From positions 6,886,187-6,950,186 of the forward strand of contig NW_025062475.1 in NCBI RefSeq assembly GCF_000002995.4: a stretch of 64,000 nucleotides of DNA. Reading direction: 5' to 3'. Made by a program: the position numbers and the translations under genes. The notes beneath the pieces were generated by a model that saw only the letters and a list, made by a program, of their open reading frames with translations, did not search any database and was not told where the DNA came from. The DNA is from Brugia malayi. Taxonomy: Eukaryota; Nematoda; Chromadorea; Rhabditida; Onchocercidae. This document shows, one piece after another, positions 37,927 through 47,829 of this stretch. The stretch's first letter is position 1, and each line of letters opens with the position of its first letter.

Positions 37927-40856
37927 TTACGGTAAATCTTCATTTGGTACATTGTTTTCATCTTGCGATGCACGTTGGCCACGATCTTGCCTTCGGTGAT
38001 AAACATGATAAGAGGTTTTCATTATGTCTGGCACATCATTTTCACCCTCATCAAATGCATGCTCTTGTGCTACTGGTATATCTTCCGGAATGATCGAATT
38101 GAAAGCTGTAATATGATTAAGTGTAGGACTTCTTTTAAGAAGGAATGATTGATTCTAAAATTTGCTACAGGATATATGTCATATTTGATTAATTAATGTG
38201 AGTAATTTTGTAATTTTTCACGCCTTTCTAATCAGGAAGTCCAATCGAATAGGGCCTTTAATTTCGGATTCTAATGAATCCATCAAAATTGCGAATGCAT
38301 TATCCGATTTTATTGTTAGGGTTGTGTATTTACAATCGTAGGTAATCGTACGCCGAGTGATCAATATGGGTTTTCAAATTCATATACAAGAGTTAACTGT
38401 TTCATCATATCATTCAGAATGAGCTTTCCTTTTTCATTGCTTCATATTTAGATGCAATTTCCCTAACGTTCTTTTACATTGGGACAGGAAATTTCTAATG
38501 AGCTGAAAATGTTGCAGCATGAAAAACTTGGCATAAATTAAAACGATAAAAAGACTTACGTTTTACATCAATCGGACTAACTGATTTTGGGGAAGATGTA
38601 GAAGATTTTTTCATCGATTCCGATTCTTCTTGTGTTGCACCTTCTGATACAACTTCCCAATCATATGGTTCGTTGAACAAATATCGTTTCCTTATCATTG
38701 GTGATACCATCTGGTAAATTTTTATTTGTTGTGATGATTTCTATCCCAAAGCTTGAAATATAAATTGAATTTGATGTTGATTTCAGTTGACTTTTGCCAG
38801 TTTTCGTCAAAGTTCAGAATTCTATCATACATCAGTACCAGTTTGTACATGTAATGATAATCGGGCCTATCCGGGTAGCGTAGTTTACGGAGATGTGCTA
38901 AGATTCGTTCATAAAACTCCATCTTTCCGTTTGATAGAAGTTGTTTGTCGGGAATAGATTCTTTAAGGTACAGAATACGATCTTCACGTGTCGCTTTACT
39001 CCATGGCAGATAATTGCAGCGTAATTCAATTAACATATACATCAATGACCAAAGGTCATCAACTCGTCCCTAAAGCAAAGATGAGGCTTTTTATTCATCT
39101 ACTTTTTTATACTATTATTTATTTTTTCATATGTATGAACTAAATTGTATCTTCTATTTTCATTTATAATTTGTTACCGATGGGGCAATGATTCAAGTGT
39201 CGCTCATATGACTGCAAAATTGTACACATTGTGTTAAGTTTACATATGTTCGAGAATGTGACATTTAAAATTTGTAACATTCAGCGAATTGATCTGTTTT
39301 TGAGTACAGCTACTCTGTTATTTAAAAGTTCTTTTTAATTTTCACTTAATTTTTCAAACCTGTTCATTCCGTTTATGAGTATTTACTGAACAATAACGCA
39401 ATGTTCCACGAAGTAAAACCTGAAAAACAATTTCAAAAAAATTTCTCACACTTATTTACTCATAAAGAGAGGGTGAAAAGAGCATTTTCTTCCTCATATC
39501 AATGTTAAAGGATTGATATTAGAAGATGTTTTTTCCTAAAAAACAAGCCTGTTCAAAAGTTTCAAATTGTTTAGGGTTTTTTAAATTTAAGAGTGAACCC
39601 GTTTTCTCGGTTGTCTGATAAACCATTGCTTATTACTGTAAATGGCATATTTTCGAACCATCCCATAGTCAAGCAAATACATAATGTGCCGCACACTAGC
39701 AGATGGTGATATTGCTATATTACTAGGCTTTATATCGCGGTGTACAAAGCCAATTTCATGTAACTGTAATATTTAAACTTACAGATCCATCTCGGAAATG
39801 TTTAGATGTTAAAAGATCGATTAGAGCCTTCGAAAGTACGAAAACAATTCTCCTGAGAGGTCATGGAATTTTTTTTACGCTTTCAGTCTTTTCAATAAGA
39901 AATATTTTTAGTTTTAAATATAATTTTATACCTGTTTAATAGCATACAAGCTTAGGACAGCGATACGAAGTGTGGTACTTTCGCTGAATGTCACCAAATT
40001 TTTCATGTTTTTCACGGTAAGCAAATCCGGACCGCATAATGTCATTACCATGTAACTTAAGTTATTTCAATTGAATCAATCTCTTAGCTTGAGTTGAGTT
40101 ATGAAGAATCTTTCCATATTTATAATTTTGTAAGTCACAAGATAATTAAAAAAATTTTTCATCCGATTTTCATCAAATAAATAATGAATACTTGTTTTGT
40201 AAACAATTTCGGATATAACTTCCTAACCTATATGTTTCTCTTTTACCAGAATACAACAGACGCACGGTATATTTACGACTTTGTAGTTGCTTTAATACTT
40301 CAACTTCCAGTTTTAAAATACTATCTGTTGCAGAATTTGATTCAGCCTGCACGAAAAAAAAAGTTATCGTTGAAGCTTCCAGTAATTAGGGAATTGAAAT
40401 TCGAAAAGTAAGTTAACGAAGACGTACACTTCTCCCAAGTTTTCTTTAACTAATCTTAAAGAAAGTGAAAGTAAGAAAAAGTAATAGCCACCAATTTATA
40501 ATGTACTGATTTATTGGAATTTGATTTGAACGAAAATTTGGCTGAAAACTTTTTACTTACTTTGAGTGCTCCACTGATTAGAGGATTTGTTACGCTTTGT
40601 ACCTCATAAACTGCCCCATAAGCACCAGTCCCTAAAATTCTTCTTACCAGCCATCGTGCTCCAACTATCTTAAAATTCAAATTTCGGATTTCATTTTCTC
40701 CTATCTATGCTTCCAGACGTAACCGAACGAGGGAAAGGAAAATCATAAGGTTATCATCTAAATTCATTTTCACAATGACTGACTAAAACAAACATTTACT
40801 TTGCCATTCGGAAATTGTACAAGTTTGGATTCATTTTCCTCATTAAAAATTTTCAT
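37927..40856 (-). CDS. Tau-tubulin-kinase-like (CK1 superfamily) protein kinase with DYG motif
   Basis: Ser/Thr kinase of the TTBK group, which is expanded in nematodes. Exons: 40856-40800, 40668-40561, 40346-40228, 40055-39932, 39763-39599, 39419-39360, 39069-38839, 38710-38560 and 38105-37927, all phase-consistent, giving 397 residues. The Gly loop is GTGAYGAV; the ATP-binding Lys is the K of ALK (about 55). The catalytic loop is FVHRDIKPSN (Asp about 146). Further blocks are the family motifs LLRGTLRYCSVNTHKRNEQ and DDLWSLMYMLIEL, and the domain-end EPYDWE. The magnesium-binding motif is LLDYGMVRKY, so DYG replaces DFG; Asp is kept and activity is plausible. The tail after about residue 300 is Ser-rich and acidic. 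The 39181-39240 repeat lies in one intron. The exact start is the best-fitting ATG. The substrate is unknown. Confidence 0.85.
39181..39240 (+). repeat. Dispersed 60-bp repeat, copy 2
   Basis: Partner of 35371-35430 at about 85 percent identity, here in an intron of the minus-strand kinase gene. Confidence 0.8.
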
Positions 40857-41210
40857 TTTTTCTGTTGAACAGCGCCACTCTGCGAGCTAATAAAAATAAG
40901 AAACTGACTGCTGCCATTTCTTCCATCTCGTTTATTAATTTCTCATGACATGCAGATTTCGTCAAATGATAAGTGGAAATTAGTATCATTTATGCAATCT
41001 TCCATAATACGCTTTAGTAGACTATATATGTTTTGATCTTCATAAAGACAATTCTATTCTAAAGTAGGATAATTCCTTCAATGCTGTTGTCTCGTAACCA
41101 CACCAAAAATTTAGTTCCAGTATTTCCAGCGAAAAAAGATAAAGAAACTCAGCGAGTCAAATTTTTTTTTCCAGCTAATTACATTAAATTGTACATTCTG
41201 ACAACTCGCT

Positions 41211-41241
<31 letters not shown>

Positions 41242-41353
41242 CAATGTTATGATACTTATTTTTTATAGTTTACTAGCGATGGCAGTTGACGTTAAAATAT
41301 TTATGAAATGAAATGAGGCTACATAATTTTAAAAGCATGCTAGTTATAGTAAT
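40857..41353. other. Gap between the BTB gene and the kinase gene
   Basis: About 500 bp between two genes on the same (minus) strand. A TA dinucleotide run lies at 41216-41240. The spacing would allow a nematode operon, but nothing in the sequence proves it. Confidence 0.5.
41216..41240. repeat. TA dinucleotide microsatellite
   Basis: Uninterrupted run of about 12 TA units in the gap between two minus-strand genes. Confidence 0.9.
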
Positions 41354-44300
41354 TTAAAGAGGATCAGGTATTTTCTTCACCGAAGTAATGACACGTTTCA
41401 GCTTCAGTGCAATTTCCATGAAATGTCCAACCTGATATCGACCATACTGCAACTGTCCATTATATTTTCCTGCCAAGGTTTCATTGCTTTTCGTTATCTA
41501 AATAGACAGTAGTTCCATGCAGGCTTTTAATCAGAAAAAGTTATCAGAGTTGAACAACCTGATCAGCAAGTAAGGAAAGTGCCATTCTCTTGGCGTACGG
41601 CAACGCTCCATATGGCGCACTGAACACTGATATCAATGCTTTGAGACTTTCTTCAATAATAAGTTCGTTGTTGTTCTTCTGGAATATGTTTTCATTCCAA
41701 ATGGAAAAATTTTTTTCGCACACATTTAAAATGCAAAGATCGTTTAATGAAGCAATCAGCAAACTAAACATCGAAGATATTTTGGTACCAATAAGTTACG
41801 CCATAACAGTAAACATTAGGTTACTTCATATACTTATGATGTAGATGAAGCGAAAGAAAAATTTAACTTAACAAGTGAACTTGTACTCATTGATTTTTAA
41901 ATTGAAAGAACTGCAAGAACAAAGAAAAACAGACCTCTTCGATTTGAAGAAGATTTTTAACAATTAATTTCTGCCACTGCATAAAAATATTGATTAGTTG
42001 TTCACGGTCAATCAGAAGCGACACAACACGACCCACTCGAGCGAAGGCATCAAATTTCGGTAAAATTACTTCACCCGTATATAAATAAATGAGCAACTGA
42101 AGCAGTTTTTGATTTGACTTACGAATTAATAAAATTTAACATTTTAAATCTCAAAAAATGATGAGCTATAATTTCGAAATAGACCAACAAATTTCATGTC
42201 ATCATCCGTTAGATATGGAAAAATGATGCGATCTTCAGCATCAACCACAAGTAATTGATCAGTTGGAAGCGAACATTTCTTTTCTAGAATACTTTCTAGC
42301 ATGAATGACCGCTGTTTAAAAATGCTCTGATGGACATGGTATGACGTTGCATCATTGTTCGCACCACTTCCTTCAAATATTACAACTTATTAATATTTGC
42401 TAATGAATCAATCCAAAACAGATAATTAACTCATTACCAATCAAATATAACACTTCATTTATCCATTATTTCATATCTTCAACTTGTGCTTTATGAAATC
42501 TAGAAATATCACATCTAAATCTATTGATATTGGTATTCTTACTTACCTCTTGTAAAAATGAAATCTGAATCGCGACTCGGCTCACATGCCAAAACTGTTT
42601 CTAGCAAATCATAATTTTCAGGATTCATTGATATCCTAATAATTAAATAGTTTCAATTAATTAAAAGTCGCATTTAATCAGAGAATCTTCTTCACCTGCC
42701 TTCCCGAACATTTTACTTTTCTTTTATTTCTTCACTTCCCTCAATTTATAATTAGAAAGATTTTGATCTTTTGAAGCTTGTCTTAATGCAGAAGAACAGT
42801 CTGAACAGATGTGAAGCAATTTGCAACAGTTTACATTTTTTTTAAATTTTATAAAAGGCAATAAAATAATTTTCAACAGTAGAAAGAATATACTCTATTG
42901 GTGGTACAGCGGGAAATTTAATAAGTTCTTCGATATTGAAGTAATTCTTATTGATATTCATCGAAATATGCAAAATAATAAATTCATGATTCTCAATCAC
43001 TTCTTGTAAAATTAATCGATTTATCAAATTACAGCAGATGAAACCAGCACCACGATGAATCTCAATCAGTTCTTCTAAAGTTCAATTATTTTCGACATTT
43101 CAGAATTTCGTTTCTTCATTTTTATTATTAACAATAAAATATTTACCTTCAGTAATTGCTTCGAAATTTTCGTTTTTCTTTACACTTAAAGTCACACGAA
43201 CATTAGATGCAGGCGGTGGCTTTTGATTAATTGGAGAATTATTGCCAACCGATCCTCGTGGTGCTCTTTTTTTCGGATTTGCTGTAGGCCCAAGGCTCTT
43301 CAACAGCAACGAGAAACATTCATCTGTTGTTTATGTGAAAATCAATTAACCGAGAAATGTATTACAATAATTTTATCTCTGGTCAGAAAGACTTTGACAT
43401 AATTAGTTTTACAACTGGAAAGCTTTTCGAAAATCTTAACTTGAACTGTTATATTTCAGAATCCATTCTACTTACGTGAAATAGCAGACCGAAGGATTTT
43501 AGAAAATGATTGTTTCAAACACGACTAGACGTATATTTTATTACAGCAAGGAATTTATACCTTCTTCAAGCGTTAATTTGTAGCCATAATTCCACCAGAC
43601 ATGTCGATGGTAGACAATCATTGGGACGAAAGATTGCAGTGAGTTGCCTACTTCAGCTACAGCCTACATAAAAAATTTTTCAAATTCTCACTTAATTTTT
43701 ATAAATTAGTTAGTCTATGTGCTATTTCTTTCCCACCTGTATGCTTTTTCGATGAATTCGAAAATTATGCTGAAATTGAATATCGTTAAATTCCACATCG
43801 CCAAGATCATCTAGACCAGTGCTATTTTCGAAATAATTTGGAAGAATATCTGGAAATGTTAAAAATAAAATCTAATGATAGTTTTATATAAATTTTACAT
43901 AATGTTTGCTTAATATTTAAGCTTACAAACACAATTGCTGTAGCAAGTACGAAATTACTGGAAGAAATAGATTCGGGAATAAACTTACCATCATCATGAT
44001 GAACATGCAACCATGATTTTTCTTCATTGTAGTATGCGACATATCTGTCAATCTAAACAGGTAGAGAACAAAACTTTCATCGTTATTTAAAACACCAAAA
44101 ATATTTGGAGATAAGAATAGTTGTGATTTTACTTATAGTCAAGCAAAATTACGCATTTTTCAATTTCATTGTAGTTTCTAAGAAATTTGAACATAATATA
44201 TTCATGAGTTTTAGTGCTTTGTACACTGTCAAAGAAAATGATACTTCCACATTCGCAGTATTGAATTCTTCGCTTTAAATATATGTGATAACTTCATGGT

Positions 44301-44575
44301 AAGAGAAGACTAAAGAAGACTTGCATTTTTAAAATAACTCTAAGAGGAAATGCATAAATCACAAAATTGCCTGCTGACACAGGCCTTTGTTGTTGACCAT
44401 TTTGTTTTTAGAATATACTACTCTCAAAACAAAGTAGCTTAAAAGACATCATGATTTATTCCAGAATTAATTCCAGCATCTAACCTATCTAACTTTAAAA
44501 TGAGTTTTCAGACACTTAAATAATGCTTAAATTTAAAATCTTCGCGAAAAATACCTTTCTTGTTTGTTTCATCAT
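41354..44575 (-). CDS. BTB/POZ-domain protein of unknown subfamily
   Basis: Minus-strand exons: 44575-44555 (tentative start), 44052-43989, 43849-43737, 43663-43561, 43323-43147, 43074-42894, 42635-42547, 42370-42189, 42096-41935, then about 41765-41559 and 41497-41354. The BTB fold is seen across three exons: SRDSDFIFTRG, SYHVHQSIFKQRSFMLESIL and LLIYLYTGEVILP, the standard order for this domain (usually a dimerisation or Cullin-3 adaptor module). Before it, the N-terminal 200 or so residues include RYVAYYNEEKSWLHVHHDD and VPMIVYHRHVWWNYGYKL, plus a basic Pro/Asn-rich linker (TANPKKRAPRG); I do not recognise them. The C-terminus is helical and ends KKIPDPL. Phases match up to 41935; the junction to the next exon does not, so one splice site there is wrong or an exon is missing. 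Confidence 0.7.
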
Positions 44576-45471
44576 AAGATTTCTACAACTCACCACGCGT
44601 CAAAATAAGACGCATTTGTTTGAAGCTAAAACAAGTGAAAATTTGGATATTTATAGACATTTGAATTTTTGACAGCCATCTACATTTTTTGCAAAATTTC
44701 AAACTCTTTAGAGTAGTTTAAATTGCATAATTTGAATTTCTCAGCTATGCAAATTTTTAATCCATGTAAATTTGCTTAGTTTTTGAAACGCCATTTTGTC
44801 GTAATATCAGAGAAAAAAAGAAAACTGCATAATACACTAAACAATCCTTGAAATGAGACGAACTTTTAATTAAAAAATTTGTAATATAGGGGAAGAAAGT
44901 TATGAAAGAAACCTTATACAAGCGGACAGATGACTGCATGAAGGACAATAAATTCACGGTTAAACAGTGAATCAAAATGTATTGCAAAACATATGTAATT
45001 CTAGCATGAAAACAAATAATGTTTAAAAGCAGCGATGACGTTTAAAAGATCAATTCAAAATATCTATGATTTCTGACGGTTCGTGAAGTAAACAAATGCG
45101 TGAATTTGTTAGAAAAAAAATGTTTTTATTTTTTCGTTGGAAAAAATGACATCAAAACTATGCAAATATATTAGAAGTTGTTAAAAATGCGATCAAATGA
45201 GTGAAATTTTATTGCAAGTTTTCACTACGTACATAAGGCGGTTGGAGGCTTAAACTTTTCTCTCTTGCTTTGAGGAAATCCCTGGTTACTAACCGAAATT
45301 AAAAGATTGTTCAACCAACAAATTTATCCAATTGAAGTATCCTTGCTTCTCCAAGGCTGACAATAAACTTCAGTTTCCGAAACTTATCAACCAGACGTAA
45401 CTTTTGGTATTCCTTTGAACTGCTTATTGATATAGAAGGCATATCTAAAAGGAAAAGAATATATCGGAAAG
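44576..45471. other. Intergenic, divergent
   Basis: About 0.9 kb between the BTB gene and the Lys/Glu-rich gene, which diverge. No coding exon recognised. Confidence 0.5.
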
Positions 45472-47225
45472 ATGGTCGATAAAACAATACTCATTGCAAT
45501 GCTCGCTCATCAAACCTTCTCTTTGGCTGCCATTACAACTTTTATTCTTATCGCTGTTATACAATGCGTCAAAAAAAAGTTTTTTTTTTTTCTATATCCA
45601 CTGATAAGTTAAGTTAGGAATAGAGATTTTTATTTGAAGTGGTTAGAAGAAATAATTATTGCATCCCACTAGTATCAATTTATGATAATAAACGATTCAT
45701 TTGACTTCATCAAAAATTAATTACAAAATGCATTGCTGTAGCACTGCACATCATACCTCCGAAGTTTAATTGTAAACATCTAATTACGTCCTAATAATTA
45801 AATTAGGTATAGCGATTTTCAATCAATGAAATTTCAAAAGAGGGTTAAAAGTTGTATCATTGCCGAGAACTGTTTTCTGATGATCTAAATATGGTCAAAA
45901 ATTTTCAGGAAAAAAAAAAAATTCACTGAATTTAGAGTTAACAACGCAGCAATTCCTAGTGGACAGCCACAAGCAGTACCAGGAATTTTACCGCCAATGG
46001 ATGAACAGAAGACTCAATCTGTAATCGAAGAAGGCGAGGACGAAAAAAAGAAAGAAGGAGAAGAGAAGAAAGAATCTGCAAAGGAAGTTAGTCATTTGAA
46101 CTCAATGTGAAATTCAATACGAACATATTACATAAGGTGTGTGGAATATTTCATCTTCTAATGCCAAAGAAGTTTGCATTAATTCGAGCTTTACTCTCTC
46201 ATTCAAAACATTTTTATAATATATGGAAGCATTAGATGTATGAGATTTTAGAAGAATTGAAAGTATCCAAATATTTGATCGTTACTGACAGTTTGAAATT
46301 TAAGACTGAAGAAAAAAGAAAATCGAAGAAAGAGAATTCGAAAAAAGAAAGCTGGAAGAAAGAGGTTTCAAAGAAGGAGTCCAAAAAAGAAGCAAGGAAT
46401 ACAGCGATGGTTAGTATCAGTGCATTTAAATTCAAAGTTCATCGAAGAATTAACTTAACTTTGAATGCCAAAGTAATCACATATATTTTACATCTGTTTG
46501 AATTAAATAACAGCGAAATGCAGAAAGAAACAATTTTAAATAGTGGCGATGATTCAGATGAACACGTGGAATCACGTGAGACAGATGTCACCTGCGACAT
46601 ATCAGTGTTGTGCAATTGATGTATTACTGATAAGCTATGACATTTCAGACCCAACAAAGTGACCACAAAATTTTAAATGAGATGAAAGTGATGGTAACAC
46701 AAGAAGTGCCAGTAAATGAGGAAAAAGAGGAAGGGAAAAAAGATGAAGTGAAGAAAGAGGGTTTTGGAAAAGAAAAGAGGGAAGAAAAAAAAGAGGAAGA
46801 TGAGAAAAAAGAGGAAAAGGAGAAAGAAGACAGAAAGGACGAAGAGAAGGAGGAAAAGAAGGAAGAAGAAGATAAAAAGGAAGTTAAGTCGGATAAAAAA
46901 GAGAGTGACACGGTGTGTAGTTTATTTGCATATGTATATGTATATGTATCTGTGCGTAGTTCAATATATCAAATTATAGCTCTGTTCAAAGATATTTCAG
47001 TTGGAGAAAATATGAGAAAGTGATTTAAGATAGTTCCGGAAGTGACGGAAATTTAGTCAGACTATACTAAAAAGTTGCAAAAATAAGCTTTCAGACCTAA
47101 CGGATTTGTCTTGAACCTATTGCTTTATTTGTTTTTCTTTTTAATTGAATGATTAAAGAAAAAATGAAATTCTTCAGGAAAAGAAAGAAGAGGGAGGTGA
47201 GGGTGAAAGTGAAACGAAGAAGTGA
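45472..47225 (+). CDS. Membrane-anchored Lys/Glu-rich low-complexity protein
   Basis: Exons 45472-45578, 45909-46086, 46305-46409, 46649-46912 and 47178-47225 join in phase to about 233 residues. Residues 1-35 are a short start plus a hydrophobic anchor (FSLAAITTFILIAVIQC) followed by a basic stop-transfer run of Lys. After that comes KFTEFRVNNAAIPSGQPQ and then almost only Lys, Glu, Asp and Ser, up to the end GESETKK. The charge-rich tail would be cytosolic if the anchor is an uncleaved signal anchor. Every internal exon is Lys/Glu-rich, so the composition is a property of the protein and not one repeat insertion. The donor AA|GTTTTT of the first exon is weak but has the right phase. I know no family. 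The next gene, Rpt2-like, starts 604 bp downstream on the same strand. Confidence 0.6.
46649..46912 (+). repeat. Low-complexity GAA/AAA-rich coding segment
   Basis: Nearly pure purine codons for Lys and Glu within the fourth exon of the membrane-anchored protein gene. The antisense frame gives an artefactual Ser/Phe-rich ORF. Confidence 0.8.
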
Positions 47226-47829
47226 TATAAATTGAAGTGAACGAAGATACCGTACTGATTTCATTGCCATTTCTCATTCTTCCATCTAAAGAATCATGGA
47301 CATATTGAAGATATCAAAAATGATATTCATTTTGCAAAATGCAATTCAGATGCAAATTTTGTAGTATAAATTTGACATGTATAACAGTGATAATAGAACG
47401 GAAATGCTCGGGAAACCAAGAGAAACTAGAGCCACAAAATTTTGTTGATTAATACAGGTTACGAGTCAAAGTAATTGGTACACGTTACGTTAACATGCCA
47501 TGCGTAAAGCGAATCAAGCTATCATGGAGTATACGGAAAAAGTGTCTTTATGTGTATGCTTTGTTGTTATCATCATTGTCTGCCAGTAAAAATGGTAACT
47601 GTTATCAGTTCAGCCGAATATTCAGCAGAAACTGCAATGATTAACATCGGTTGTACAGTATATAAAATGATCAGTTTGGTAAAGTTAGTGTTATTTCTCT
47701 AGTTATATCTGCGCTTTGTGCGGTAGAATCACTTAAATCATTAAGCTTTTAAGGTTTACACATTATTGCTAAATATCGTATTGAATAATACAATTACGTA
47801 TAGAAAACGTTACCGATACTGAAAGAAAA
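47226..47829. other. Gap before the Rpt2-like gene
   Basis: About 600 bp with no coding exon seen. It must hold the 3' end of the upstream gene and the promoter or trans-splice region of the next. Confidence 0.5.

Noticed and set aside
46645..46911. Ser/Phe-rich minus-strand open frame
   Set aside because: It is the exact antisense of the Lys/Glu-rich exon; purine-rich coding strands always create such shadows.
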